Positions 18,075 to 28,973 of a stretch of DNA of 64,000 nt are shown here, piece after piece. Source of the stretch: Deinococcus hopiensis KR-140. Its GTDB lineage: Bacteria > Deinococcota > Deinococci > Deinococcales > Deinococcaceae. A model generated the notes under the pieces. That model ran no database searches. It had not been told where the DNA came from and was given only the letters and a program-made list of their open reading frames with translations. The DNA lies in assembly GCF_900176165.1 (NCBI RefSeq), contig NZ_FWWU01000010.1, positions 62,001 through 126,000 of the forward strand. The letters run 5' to 3'. Position numbers and translations under genes: made by a program. Within the stretch, counting starts at the first letter, position 1. Each line of letters starts with the position of its first letter.

Positions 18075-18198
18075 GAGCGTTTGTCAAAAAGAGGACTTCT
18101 TTTTGACCGAGCAGGGCGGGCGAACTTGAAAGCGCGTTGGGGAGAATGGCGCCGTGAGTGGAAGGCCATCCCTCACGGCGCCATTCGGACAAATGCGC
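18075..18198 (-). repeat. MITE family R1, copy 3 (best ends)
   Basis: A 124-bp copy with TA at 18073-18074 and 18199-18200. Terminal repeats are GAGCGTTTGTC and GACAAATGCGC, and the core is palindromic (GAATGGCGCCGTGAG ... CTCACGGCGCCATTC). This copy shows the clean structure of the family. Confidence 0.85.
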
Positions 18199-18357
18199 TA
18201 TAGGGGTTCCGGTCCATTCGTGATGAAATAACGGCTTCACCCGGGCGGACGTGCAACGCTGCGCAGCAGAGCGAGCAGGAAAAATGGTGGCCCAGAGGCG
18301 TGGAATCACCGGAGCGCAGCGGAGGGGACGGAACGGATGGTCCGGAAACCGTATGAC
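18199..18357 (-). repeat. Dispersed repeat R2, copy C
   Basis: Reverse complement of the copy at 8250-8402. It directly abuts the R1 MITE and ends near CCGGAAACCGTATGA. It truncates a minus-strand frame (GREFQPQGLPLIILNVLELE) at 18360-18536. Confidence 0.7.
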
Positions 18358-19055
18358 TGAGAAAGGACGTGCTTGCTGCGTCTCTCCAAGGCCACAACCG
18401 CCTGCTCCAACTCCAGCACGTTGAGGATGATCAGGGGCAAGCCCTGGGGCTGGAACTCCCTACCGGCGGAGGCAGCATGGATGCGGCCCACACCCCCGCC
18501 TTCCGGTGCTGGGGTGACCTCAGTGCGCACGTCCATAAACTACGGGGTGAATACAGGTCAAGTGGTAAGGAAGGTGGCCAGCCACGTCTGCCTACAAGAT
18601 GAGATTGGCACCACGATTAAAGTGCTCATCGATAAATTGTTCGAGTGGATTGCGTGGGCGTTGAAGCCATCAGTCACGATGTGGTCCACATCGGTGGCAC
18701 TGAGTTCCTCGTTACCGCTGTGGTCGCGCTTCGACTGAACTGAAGTTGTGCAAATAGAACGTGCCCTGCCGTCAGGCGGGGTTTTCCAGTTTCAGGAGGC
18801 GACCGCACATCGGCGAAAGCTTCGGAAGGGTAGGTTTATTCTTCTGAACGGTAAAGCCAATGAAGGTGGTAGACCAACGATGAAGTTGTTCTCAACGATA
18901 TAGTGTGCTTATGCTCAACAACATCGACATAAACACCTCAGGACAGCTCCATGATCCACCCAGGCCAAATAGTCACGGTAACTGCTTAACGCGTAACAGC
19001 CCTGTCAACAAAAAAAGGGTCTTGTGTCAGAAGTTAAATTGTGGGAACGATATGC
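18358..19055. other. No clear gene; possible gene fragment and weak terminator
   Basis: A minus-strand fragment near 18370-18536 (LIILNVLELEQAVVALERR) may be a piece of a lost gene. CCCTGCC-GTCA-GGCGGGG at 18764-18781 followed by TTTTCC resembles a plus-strand terminator. The remainder is relatively A/T-rich with no recognisable coding. Confidence 0.4.
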
Positions 19056-19673
19056 TTAATTTAATACAGCATTCACTAGTATTAAAAAGGCGGGCGAAAG
19101 TAGTAGTAGTCCAGTACCTATCATTAGGCAGCCACATCCGTAATTCACCTGATCTGGAAGTACACTCCCTTCAATATAAGCCAACTCGGTTCCGTGACTG
19201 GAAGGTCCAGCTGGACCGGTCGGTGAGTGTTGGATCCTCACGATAGTACCAAGTGGGTAGAGACGTTCGGCCTCAATTATGCCTTGAGCATTCAACCTCT
19301 GTACCTGATGAGAGTCGTATACGTCAATCCTCAGCGAGTTGATGCGGATCAAGTGCATACCTGGGAGCGGGACAACAGCACGGCGCTGCATGTGGGCAGG
19401 CGCACCTGGCGGCCAAATCACCCCTGTTATGTATTCCAGTCGATGGTATCCATGATTCAACACTGGGTTCGTTGCTTCCCAACGAATGCCTTGATGGACC
19501 GGTTGCTTGAGTTCGTGCAACTCAATCACTGCCTCTGAGACGGGCCACTGGGCTGCGCCGGTACCGCTCCGAATGCTCCGACGAGTCTCACGTAGATACC
19601 ATGCGCCTGCCATAAGTAGAGCCAGGGCCACCAAAACCTGTCCGGCAACAAACACTGAGCCTATGGCTACCAC
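19056..19673 (-). CDS. DUF3592-like membrane protein
   Basis: A 205-residue protein with a transmembrane helix near each end (residues about 8-26, VAGQVLVALALLMAGAWYL, and about 182-202, CGCLMIGTGLLLLSPAFLIL). The middle is a soluble beta-rich part containing YPLGTIVRIQHSPTGP, the type of motif found in DUF3592 proteins. GTG start at 19673 with GGGAGGA seven bases upstream. A second protein of similar plan is encoded at 44600-45088. Function unknown. Confidence 0.7.
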   Translation of the reverse strand: MVAIGSVFVAGQVLVALALLMAGAWYLRETRRSIRSGTGAAQWPVSEAVIELHELKQPVHQGIRWEATNPVLNHGYHRLEYITGVIWPPGAPAHMQRRAVVPLPGMHLIRINSLRIDVYDSHQVQRLNAQGIIEAERLYPLGTIVRIQHSPTGPAGPSSHGTELAYIEGSVLPDQVNYGCGCLMIGTGLLLLSPAFLILVNAVLN

Positions 19674-19823
19674 AGCGCGTCCTCCCTATATACCGGGTAG
19701 TGGATGAGCATAATGACCATGAGAGATATACGCTGTCAGTCTTCTCTCAGTTCCCATACCACTCCTGCGGAGACCTCAGGGAAATGCGCTTCCCCTTCGG
19801 CGGGTTCTGGGACACGCTCTGCA

Positions 19824-20183
19824 TCAGAAGAAATGGCCGTTGCAGGCAACTAGGCGTTCACGGCGTTCAGGATGCGGGAATTGTTCCTGAAGGCTGTGCA
19901 TAGGGTGTGGTGACGGCGACTGGAATATTGCGGTAAAGATTGGAGCATCGTTCAATATACTACCAGAAATCCCACAAGTGTAGTCGCCGCGAATCACTGC
20001 TCCACAGCTATTCCGAGAATCAACGTATTTGACATATGCCCGTGTACCATTTCCTAAAAATAGATCGGGACCATCGGAGAATTTGGCCCTAAAAAGTGCT
20101 TTTGACTTCTCTTCCATATATACTTCGCGCCCTACGGCAATTCTGCAGTTATCTACAAAAGCAGCTGAGGCTGAAGAAGACAC
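19824..20183 (-). CDS. Hypothetical protein downstream of a small membrane protein
   Basis: A 119-residue frame starting GTG (MSSSASAAFVDNCRIAVGRE). Convincing sequence covers the first 85 residues (EKSKALFRAKFSDGPDLFLG, YVDSRNSCGAVIRGDYTCG); the tail is less so. It starts a few bases after the stop of the small membrane ORF at 20187, so the two may be co-transcribed or be one gene split by a frameshift. Relatively A/T-rich. Confidence 0.45.
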   Translation of the reverse strand: MSSSASAAFVDNCRIAVGREVYMEEKSKALFRAKFSDGPDLFLGNGTRAYVKYVDSRNSCGAVIRGDYTCGISGSILNDAPIFTAIFQSPSPHPMHSLQEQFPHPERRERLVACNGHFF

Positions 20184-20186
20184 GCT

Positions 20187-20288
20187 TCACTCGCCAAAGA
20201 TTTTAGTGCACCCCCGGAGTACCCAAATACCAAAGAGGACAAGAACGATAATAACGACTGCTGCGGCGTACTCGCAGCAGTTTAGCAT
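20187..20288 (-). CDS. Small single-pass membrane protein
   Basis: 33 residues, mostly one hydrophobic helix (EYAAAVVIIVLVLFGIWVL) then a short basic tail. It sits between the IS66 relic upstream and the ORF at 19824 downstream, so it may be the N-terminal anchor of a gene damaged by the IS. Confidence 0.4.
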   Translation of the reverse strand: MLNCCEYAAAVVIIVLVLFGIWVLRGCTKIFGE

Positions 20289-20289
20289 G

Positions 20290-21636
20290 AGAACAAGGGG
20301 TGAGAAAGAAGGAGCTGGTTGTGAAGATACTGACCAATCCTTTGTAGTCAGAGAGGCCCTGCTTCTGGAGCGTAGAGAGGTAGTTCCGAATGCGGTAGGA
20401 ATTCTTTCCACCCCCATCGGAACGAAACCCACCGGCGATCTTGCGCTTCACACACCATCCGGATGTCTCGCTCGGCTTGATTGTTGTCGAACGGGACGCC
20501 CTCCTCTTGGAGGAAGCGTAACACCTTGTCTCAGTGTTTCTGACATTGAGGGGCAAGGCTACGCCCAGGGGACTGCTTCACCCGTCCCCGCTGCTTTGGA
20601 ACCGGCTCTGCTGCGGGGTTGGTCTCCAGTCCCGCTTCCAGGGGTGCATCAAAGCGAACCAGGAACGCGGCTTTCTCCGGTGGAGTGAGGGTACCTGCCC
20701 CGTGTTGATGGTAGACGCCTTGCAGTGCGGCTCGCAGTTCTCCCACCCAGTCTTGGTACAACTGTTCGTGGAGGAAGCGCAACTCCCGAAGCAGGTGGGC
20801 GTTACACAGCGTATGCCGGGCGCAGAGGTGGAAGTACGAGGGCCAGACATCGTGCGTCAACACGCCGGGGTACCGCGGCAGAACCCCCAAAGCCTGGATG
20901 GCGGCCGGGCCTACGGTGCGGGTCGTGCCCATAGGGGGTGAGCTGTTTGCTGCTGATGACGTGCACCCAGGCGAGCTTGCCTTTTACCTTGCTGTCCGTC
21001 TCGTCCACATGCAGGACGGGTGCTTCGAGCAGGGCTTCTTTCAGGCTGACCTCAAACCCAGTGAGTCGCGCTGTGGCGAGGTTGAGGTGCGGCGCGAGTG
21101 TTCCTTCACTGGGGCGCTGACCGCACAGCGTTTCAAGCACGTCTCCAACCTGTTTGAACGGCAGGAATTGAGCGACACCCTGGTACACCGCCAGGCCCTG
21201 GAAGCGAGGGCCGTACTGCACCTGACCGCGCACGTCCCGTGGGAACGCCTCCTGTTGTCGGTGGTGACAGCGGGGGCACACCTTCACTTCGGCCCGGTAC
21301 TCAGTCACTTGCAACTGGACCTCCGGTAGGTCCAAGACCTGCCGAGCCAGGAGGTCTTACACTTTCGACCTCATTCCATTGCTGTCCACACGTACAAGCT
21401 TCCCGTGAGGGGCAGCACGACCACCTCGTCGGGAGAAGGGCGCATCTTCAAGGTGGTGCCTGGGTGTCCCACTTGACCACCAGAAGAGCGAACGCCCTAG
21501 GGGCGTTCGCTCTTGGGCTTCTTCTTCCAGGCCTGGTCCTGGCTGGGGGCTGACGCGTCGTCTCGCTGGTCCGCGCGACCTGCGCTTTCAATTCACGGAA
21601 GCGCGCCTGGAGCCGTTCGCAATTCGGGCAGGTCAC
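20290..21636 (-). pseudogene. IS66-family transposase, frameshifted
   Basis: Minus-strand pieces in order. At 21636 MTCPNCERLQARFRELKAQV is the coiled-coil start. At 21335-20930 come the zinc-binding VCPRCHHRQ and the core LHVDETDSKVKGKLAWVHV (first Asp). At 20930-20530 come HDVWPSYFHL and HTLCNAHLLRELRFL, and at 20556-20300 CVKRKIAGGFRSDGGGKNSY. Two or more frameshifts separate them. It is a single-gene IS66 without tnpA/tnpB nearby. Inactive. Confidence 0.75.
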
Positions 21637-21691
21637 GTCGGAGATGCCTTCACGTTACCGCATCCCATCCGGTTGTGTAGGTGCTGAGTAG

Positions 21692-21988
21692 TCACCGGTC
21701 ACGTTTCTTGGCGATGCGCTTGGGCCTGGCCGCTGGTTTTGCGGCGGCGGCTTTGCGCTTCCGGCTGTTGCCGAGGTTCTGGCCCTTCCCATCACTGTTC
21801 TGGAGCTTGCAGCGGGTTTCTTCCGCGAGGGCCTTGAAGTCGGTGACGTCCCCCTCAAGATTCTCCACCGTGAGTTTCGGCTTCCCGCGACCACGTTGCG
21901 GCGCTGCGGCCAGCTTCTGGTCCACGCCCTCAAACCACTTGCCGAACTTGACGGAACAGGTCGAAGTGCAGCACGTGCTGGCACGCAC
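21692..21988 (-). CDS. Hypothetical basic protein or gene fragment
   Basis: A 98-residue minus-strand frame. The middle (GKPKLTVENLEGDVTDFKAL) looks real and the C-terminus is strongly basic (KRKAAAAKPAARPKRIAKKR), suggesting nucleic-acid binding. The N-terminus is cysteine-rich and doubtful. It may be a C-terminal fragment of a mobile-element gene. Confidence 0.35.
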   Translation of the reverse strand: MRASTCCTSTCSVKFGKWFEGVDQKLAAAPQRGRGKPKLTVENLEGDVTDFKALAEETRCKLQNSDGKGQNLGNSRKRKAAAAKPAARPKRIAKKRDR

Positions 21989-22091
21989 TCACCTTTGTGT
22001 GCCCACGTGCGTACGGCCAGCGTGTTGGCACAGCAGTCCTGGGGCTGTGGTCACCATCCGGAGACTCCAGGCCATTGCCTGCCACTGGCGG

Positions 22092-23714
22092 TCAGGCCTC
22101 GGTAACGGCTTGATCTCTGACCAGCCATCGCCGTGTCGCCACGCGCTCGACCAGGGCGCGGTCATGGGAGGCCAGCAGCAACGTTCCGGGAAAGGTGAGC
22201 AGCAACGTTTCCAGTGCCTCGATCGCTGGGAGATCCAGATGGTTGGTGGGTTCATCCAAGATCAGAACCTGCGCGCGCGTCACGCTGAGGCGTGCCAGTG
22301 TCAGTCTGGTCCGCTGGCCACCGGACAAGTGCGCCACCAGGCCACCTGGCCCACCGGGAACCCCCAATTGCGCTGCCACCTCGTGCACCTGATGCGGCGT
22401 GAGCTTGGGGTTGGCGCCGAGCAGCGCATCTTCAATGGTGATCAGACCCCCAAGCTCCTCACCCTGCTGGCCAGCCCAGTACTGGGTCAGGTTCTGGCCC
22501 CACCGAACCTCACCTGTACGCCGAAACCCTGCGCACGGTGCATCGCTGGTCAACGCTGCGAGCAGGGTGCTTTTCCCGCTCCCATTTGCGCCGATCAGGG
22601 CGATGCGGTCACCGCGGCGTACTTGCAGGTCAATGCTTCTCAAAATCGTGCACCTGTTCCGCTGCACGCCAAGCCCCCGGATCTGCAGAACGTCGACCGG
22701 TCCGGGCGGTGCATCTGCAAGGGCCAAACGAATCAGTTGGCGATCCTCATACGGTTTAGGCGGCGCGGAAGCGTCCAGGCGAGCAGCGGCTCGCTCGAGC
22801 ATCACGGCGTGACTGGCGTTGACGTTCTGCGCGTTCTGGGCTTTGCCTTTGGCAAGCAGCTTGTCCGGATCGCGCGCACGTTTGTGATTGTACTGGTTTG
22901 CACTGCGGGCTTTGCTTTGCCGGCGGAGGCGCTCTTCTTCCAAGGCGCTGCGCTTGCGCCGGTACGCGGCGTGATCGCGCTGCTGCGCGGCCCGCAGCTC
23001 GGCCTTGATGGCCATAGCCGCGCTGTAGGCACCGGGGTAGACGCTCAGCGTCCGCCGCTCTAGCTCCGCAACGCGGTGGGTGACGGCTTCCAGAAATGCG
23101 CGGTCGTGGCTGGCGAGCATAAAGGCCGCCGGACTGGCTTGAATCCAGCCTTCCAGCCACGCTGCGCCGTCCACGTCCAGATGGTTGGTGGGCTCGTCGA
23201 GAAGGTAAAGGTCAGCAGGGGTCAGCAGCAAACGTGCCAGCATCACCCGGCGCATCTGCCCGCCCGAGAGCGCGTCGACGGCGGCGTCACCCTGAAGAGA
23301 AAGTCCATCCAGCACAGCCAAAGCGCGCCCTTCAAATCCATACCCGTCGGCTTGCCTGTAGGCCTCCTCAGCGTCCGCAAAGGCCAGCAGGTCCGCTTCA
23401 CTTCCGCGTTCAAGATGCGCGGTCGCGCCGTCAAGCGCTGCGCGAGCGTCCCGCAATGCTGCTGGAGTCAGCACGTCCAATACGGTTGTGCCCCGAAGCG
23501 CTGCGTGCTGCGCCAGGTAAGCAACGCGGGCGGTTCCCGTGATGTGACCCTGGTCGGGGGTCAGTACGCCAGCCATAAGGCGCATCAGGGTCGTTTTGCC
23601 ACTTCCATTTGCACCGACGAGTCCCAGCCGCTCGCCTCGGTTGAGGTCCAGGGTGACGTCGGACAACACCAGGTCGTCCGCGTGTCCAAAGGACACATTC
23701 TTTAATTGCAACAT
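22092..23714 (-). CDS. ABC-F family ATPase
   Basis: A 540-residue soluble protein with two ABC domains and no membrane segments, as in ABC-F translation factors and antibiotic-resistance proteins. Domain 1: Walker A GANGSGKT, signature LSGGQ, Walker B LYLLDEPTNHLD. A charged linker follows (YRRKRSALEEERLRRQSKAR). Domain 2: GANGSGKS, LSGGQRTRLTLA, VLILDEPTNHLD. The start at 23714 is preferred over 23768 because GGAGT lies just upstream and the ABC fold begins at once. Members bind the ribosome; the precise role here (housekeeping or drug protection) is unknown. Confidence 0.92.
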   Translation of the reverse strand: MLQLKNVSFGHADDLVLSDVTLDLNRGERLGLVGANGSGKTTLMRLMAGVLTPDQGHITGTARVAYLAQHAALRGTTVLDVLTPAALRDARAALDGATAHLERGSEADLLAFADAEEAYRQADGYGFEGRALAVLDGLSLQGDAAVDALSGGQMRRVMLARLLLTPADLYLLDEPTNHLDVDGAAWLEGWIQASPAAFMLASHDRAFLEAVTHRVAELERRTLSVYPGAYSAAMAIKAELRAAQQRDHAAYRRKRSALEEERLRRQSKARSANQYNHKRARDPDKLLAKGKAQNAQNVNASHAVMLERAAARLDASAPPKPYEDRQLIRLALADAPPGPVDVLQIRGLGVQRNRCTILRSIDLQVRRGDRIALIGANGSGKSTLLAALTSDAPCAGFRRTGEVRWGQNLTQYWAGQQGEELGGLITIEDALLGANPKLTPHQVHEVAAQLGVPGGPGGLVAHLSGGQRTRLTLARLSVTRAQVLILDEPTNHLDLPAIEALETLLLTFPGTLLLASHDRALVERVATRRWLVRDQAVTEA

Positions 23715-23779
23715 CTCTACTCCAATGCTGGTGAGCGTCTCGGCGTGACAGCCGAGGCAAGCGATCAACCTAAGTCAAC

Positions 23780-24070
23780 GGAGAGAGGTACGCAAGGAAA
23801 GCCCCCAGGGGAAAGAACGACAGCCCAACACCGGGGAACCCGGTCGTCGCGATTACGATAACGGTTCCGGCCAGAAATTTTCAAGGTACAACGGGCCGGC
23901 GGGCTTCCACCGTTCCAGGGATTCCTCCCGGGGGACAGGCTTCTTCACCTGTTTGGGGCGCGTTCCACGCCTGGGTTTCCACCCCTGCCACTTCTCCGGC
24001 ACAGGCGCGTGCACCACGGCGACCATTCCGCAAGCACTACGTCCTGTCCTTCCCGAGCTTCAACAGCCGC
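23780..24070. other. Intergenic, nothing recognised
   Basis: Upstream region of the ABC-F gene and a tail of plasmid-like relics. No coding or strong hairpin identified. Confidence 0.4.
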
Positions 24071-24074
24071 CCGG

Positions 24075-24480
24075 TCAGCTGCACGTACAGGGAGGGGCCG
24101 ACGTCCAGGCCCAGAACCGTAGCTGCTCGCCCGCATGGCCACCACGAACGGCTCCGTGTTCGCCACAGCCGGTCAGACCTCCGCGCGGACGAGGCCCGCG
24201 CCCCGGCCGAGCTTGATGGGCCGGGCTGGTGCGGACGTGGGTGCCCTTCACACGCACGCCGTGCCCCCCAACGCTGGCCGCGTGGGGAAGACTGAAGCCC
24301 CTATGGCGCCTCGGGTTTCTGCTGCGCGTTTGAAGAGGGCCGCGGGAAGCTGGTCGCGCTGGGGCTTGAGGCCTTCGCTGCGCAAGGCGTCCGTGGTGGC
24401 GAGGTGGATGGGTCTGTTCGTAGGTTGGGATGTCTCGCTTTTTGCCCATGTTGTTTGCTCCTGCCAGGCACACGCCAGCG
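24075..24480 (-). pseudogene. Plasmid-type hypothetical gene, copy 1 of a paralogous pair
   Basis: The coding-like piece is HLATTDALRSEGLKPQRDQL followed by PAALF, beginning just after a start MGKKRDIPTYEQTHP in a different frame. The same arrangement (HLATADELAAEGLKAARDQL) occurs at 36025-36250. A frame change at the same place in both copies is notable. Function unknown. Confidence 0.45.
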
Positions 24481-24762
24481 GCGGGCCAGGGCGGGAAGTG
24501 CAGGGGTGACTTGGGGGCGTGGATGGGCAGGGGCCGGAGTCGCCCAGGGACCGGCTGGCCAGCCGGTCCCTTCGGTGATCTCGGCGGCCGGGGCAACTGG
24601 GGAGACGGACAAGGTGCCTTCGTGCATACCCAGGCGCAGGCGACCATCCGGAACGCCCCATAGCGTGAGATGACGGGTGGGACCCACCGGGTCGTTCGGG
24701 GCGTCAACCCAGGTGGAGACGGCCCCCGCCGTGATTCGTTTGGGCTTGTTTGAGTCGGGCAT
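24301..24762 (-). CDS. Hypothetical protein, partner gene of copy 1
   Basis: Starts near 24762 (MPDSNKPKRITAGAVSTWVD) and contains RHLTLWGVPDGRLRLGMHEG. The paralogue at 36290-36549 has PLTLWTVPEGHLRMALRED. The C-terminal half overlaps the next gene and is probably not translated as drawn. The two genes form a module seen twice in this window. No domain recognised. Confidence 0.45.
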   Translation of the reverse strand: MPDSNKPKRITAGAVSTWVDAPNDPVGPTRHLTLWGVPDGRLRLGMHEGTLSVSPVAPAAEITEGTGWPAGPWATPAPAHPRPQVTPALPALARRWRVPGRSKQHGQKARHPNLRTDPSTSPPRTPCAAKASSPSATSFPRPSSNAQQKPEAP

Positions 24763-24806
24763 CACCACCCACTCCCCCCCCCCTTCTGTCGTGCTGAACG
24801 CGAAAG

Positions 24807-25260
24807 TCAGTGAACACGCCGGTAATCTTTCATCAGCAGGAATGAAGCGAGTTTCTCACCCGTGTGCAGCTCTACCTTGGGACCACCGAACGCGACGACG
24901 GTAACGACCTTGTCCTCCACGCGCTTGTGCTCCCAGCGGCTGTCCACCTCAATGGAGACTGGAGAGGGCGGTGGCGCTTCCTCCGCAGCTGGGCTGCTTG
25001 GGGGCCGGGGCGATGCCCACCTGTGACAGGCCGGTGATCATCTCCAGGCTTAGGAGCTCACCGATCAGGCGGTCCAGGCCCAGCCGGGCCAGCGTCTCGA
25101 AGCCACGCGACGTTGTGTCCAGCGGCATGTCCTGCCGGGCAGCGTCCACGGCCTGCTGAATCTCGACGTCGGTCAGGCGGGTGAACAGCGCGCGGGGAGT
25201 GCCCGAGGGCGCGCTCCTGGCGAGTTGCACCTGGAGTTCCGCGAGGCGACTCTCGTTGCT
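24807..25260 (-). pseudogene. Hypothetical protein broken by a frameshift
   Basis: First frame: PRALFTRLTDVEIQQAVDAA, then GFETLARLGLDRLIGELLSL and GLSQVGIAPAPKQP. After a shift near 24960 the second frame reads VSIEVDSRWEHKRVEDKVVT and FGGPKVELHTGEKLASFLLM, ending at 24807. Both halves look like one protein of about 150 residues. No family recognised. Confidence 0.5.
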
Positions 25261-25441
25261 GCAAAACAGCAGCGCGCAGCCGGCGCATGGTGACCGGATC
25301 GCGGGCAGGCCGGGAGGTCAGGACGCCGCGGGGGACCGGGACCAGGGCGAGCAGGGCCGCGCCGCCCGCCGCGCCCGGAACTTTCTCAAGGGTGGGGCGT
25401 TGGGATGCTCGCTCCCCACCTTGCCCGTCTGTCCAAACCCG

Positions 25442-26010
25442 TCAGGCGCCCCCCCTCGCCACCTTCCCACTGAGGTTCGTTGTTCGGGCCTCCCGTTTTT
25501 TCGGCGGCAGCTGCCCGGTTATCATCGTCCGGACCGGAGACGGCCCGTCCTTCCCCATCTCCCGATCATGATGTCGGGGTCTCTGGAGGATGCTCTGCCG
25601 GAGTCTCTGGAGGATGCTCTGCCGGAGTCTCTGTATATGGAATGGCACTCTCCATAATTCGGGAATTATTGTTTTCGTAATTCCCGTTTTGACGCTCCGA
25701 AGGCCCTCGCCTTCCCCTTCTCGCTGTTCTGCGGCGTCCTCCGGGCGCGGGCGACGGTTCCCACTGCCCGGTTCGGCCTGGGACCGCTTGAGCTTGTCGC
25801 CCAGGCGACCCGCGCTCCCAACCCCCTCAGGGATGTTGATGGTGGAGGCCATCAGCTCCAGGAACCGGTCCCCATTGATGGCGATGTGGGTCGCCGTGTT
25901 TCCGTAGAACTTCCAGGTGCGGCAGGTGATGATGCCGCGACTTTCGAGGAGCAGCCGAGCGCCGCTGACCTCCTCGACGGCCGGCCAAGCCGCGTCACCT
26001 TCCTCCCCAC
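25442..26010 (-). pseudogene. Winged-helix-like plasmid/phage protein relic
   Basis: The minus strand is open through WPAVEEVSGARLLLESRGII, then CRTWKFYGNTATHIAINGDR and FLELMASTINIPEGVG. The first part has the recognition-helix-plus-wing pattern of winged-helix replication or regulatory proteins; this is only a resemblance. The C-terminal part is low-complexity and contains a 24-bp tandem duplication. No start codon is evident. Confidence 0.4.
25579..25633. repeat. 24-bp tandem repeat, 2.3 copies
   Basis: GTCTCTGGAGGATGCTCTGC plus four bases is repeated exactly at 25579-25602 and 25603-25626, with a partial third unit. It would encode the repeat RLRQSILQ on the minus strand. Confidence 0.8.
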
Positions 26011-26099
26011 CCCCTGCGGCTGGTGCGGCGCCTACGCCCAGTGGATTTCAAGTGATAACCGCCCCGACCGTCAGGAAGGCGTTCGCCGATGACCCGGCC

Positions 26100-26630
26100 C
26101 CGCTCAAACAACGGCGTGCCTGCCTTTTGGGGATGCCAGGGCCCTGCATCAACCGCAAGAAGGGGAAGGTGAATCTGGAGGGTCCCTGCCCCCGTCGTCC
26201 ACACAGGTGGCCACCGCTCCGCACCAGACGGCACGTTCTACCTCTGCAGAACCAAACACGCCGCCAACCCCCAGGACACCACCGACGGGCTTGCGCCTCT
26301 GTGACGTTTCGGTACAAGACACTTCCCTCGGGCGCTCCCGCAACGCTGCTGCGAACGCCTCGCGCTTTAACAGAACGGCGGCCTCAACCGCTTCCCAGGC
26401 CACCCCACCCGCGTTGAGAAGTCTCCCGTCGTGAACGTTCAGGAAACTGCGCAGCGGGGATGCTACCGCCGACTCGCGGCGTTGCTAAGTCCGTACTACA
26501 GCCTCGGTCTGCAAAGGGCTTTGGGGCGGCGCGCCAGGAATGCCTGACGTGGGTGGGGGGAAAGGAGCAGGGCGCCCAGCCCTGAACCTCGTCGCCGCAT
26601 TCTCCAGGTTGCATTCGGTTTCCGGGACCT
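26100..26630. other. No gene recognised
   Basis: Overlapping short frames on both strands; none has a recognisable motif. Confidence 0.35.
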
Positions 26631-26632
26631 TT

Positions 26633-27730
<1,098 letters not shown>

Positions 27731-28125
27731 GGTCAGTTCACTGTAGCCCTTCCCCCGTTGGCCGGCTGACCGCGGAGGGGCGGGCGGCCCGCGCACAGGA
27801 GGGGTCAGGCCGGGCGCAGCCCCTGGAATGGTCCCCCTGACCAAGCCAGGCGTTTTGCGGGCGTCTTCGTGCCGGGGGAAGCGGATGTCACCGCTGTCCC
27901 AGCCGCCTATCAGGGCCGTCCTGGGATCATGGTGCGCGTGCGTCTCGCGTATGCCAGGGAGGTGGTGATCGGTCAAGGTGCTCAGGCTTGAAGCAGCGTG
28001 ACTGCTCAGACCCCAGCGCACGACAGCATTGAGCAACATGGGCTGTACTCCTCAGGTCACTGCTCAGCAGGAGGCTTCTACCTGGATGAGCAGATAGAGT
28101 GATAGCTGCCCGAAGTGCAAAGACC

Positions 28126-28374
28126 ATGGATGATGTCGATAAAGACCGTTCCCTGACGCGGAAAATGGCTCCAGAAAAGGCTGCTGATAGATTTTCGACC
28201 CGACTCGAAAAAGACCGTTCCCTGCCTCAAGGACTGAGTCCGGAAGAGGCCACAGATACACTCACGACTCAGGATGTATTCATTGGGGAAATCGTCTACG
28301 CCATATTTAAACTATTCAAGCTTTCTTTGGAGGAGGCGAAGAGAATAGGAGAAATTGCTTGTTGGACAGACTAA
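28126..28374 (+). CDS. Orphan small protein with internal duplication
   Basis: 82 residues (start MDDVDKDRSL; the frame is also open from 28099). Two similar segments follow each other, KDRSLTRKMAPEKAADRFST and KDRSLPQGLSPEEATDTLTT, then a helical C-terminus (YAIFKLFKLSLEEAKRIG). The low GC content suggests foreign origin. Not recognised. Confidence 0.4.
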   Translation: MDDVDKDRSLTRKMAPEKAADRFSTRLEKDRSLPQGLSPEEATDTLTTQDVFIGEIVYAIFKLFKLSLEEAKRIGEIACWTD

Positions 28375-28401
28375 GGATAGGCCGTTCTCTAAGTACACAG
28401 T

Positions 28402-28665
28402 ATATTTGACAGTATTTTAAGCTATACACCTTGCCTCACTTGTCACGATCATGGAGACGGAGGAGAAATTGCAAATTGGATTGAAGTAAGCTCGAATTTA
28501 AGACTTTACAGGCACAACGAATGTGATTCAACATGAGATAATCTTCCTATTGAGACAGGTAGAAAATCAATTTTTGGTTCTTATTTGCTACTTAAATATA
28601 TAAGTATCGATACTATGCAACTCGCTAGAGATATTTTAAACTACAGCGTTGTGGAAAATTGGTAA
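28402..28665 (+). pseudogene. Degenerate AT-rich ORF with one in-frame TGA
   Basis: In the same frame as the small ORF before it, the sequence reads IFDSILSYTPCLTCHDHGDG and NWIEVSSNLRLYRHNECDST, then TGA. It continues without a gap as DNLPIETGRKSIFGSYLLLK to a TAA at 28663. No start codon is clear. Probably a pseudogene of an unknown acquired protein. Confidence 0.35.
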
Positions 28666-28973
28666 AAGTTTTAATATTGCTGATAAGCACTTGGTACGAA
28701 CGAGAGAGATCTTTTCCTATTGGTACGCTGCATGCCCTAACGTCAGCTTATACACCATTACGCATAGTGATCGAAATCCCATAAATGTGTTTTCTACCGG
28801 GTACGTAAGAATAAGTTGAATGTAAGTAGATACTCACTACGAGGCCGCATTCGCGAGGAGTTCCAGAATGGCCGCCACGACTACGTCCTGGGGCCAGGCG
28901 CTCACGGCACCCCAGCGCGGCTTCCTCCCCGTCGCGCGCGAACCGCTGCTGTTCCACGCTGGACAGGCCTACC

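Larger units (their letters stand above)
28050..28870. other. AT-rich island
   Basis: Composition drops sharply relative to both sides. It contains the small ORF at 28126 and a degenerate ORF at 28402-28665, with no recognised mobile-element ends. Likely recently acquired DNA. Confidence 0.55.
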
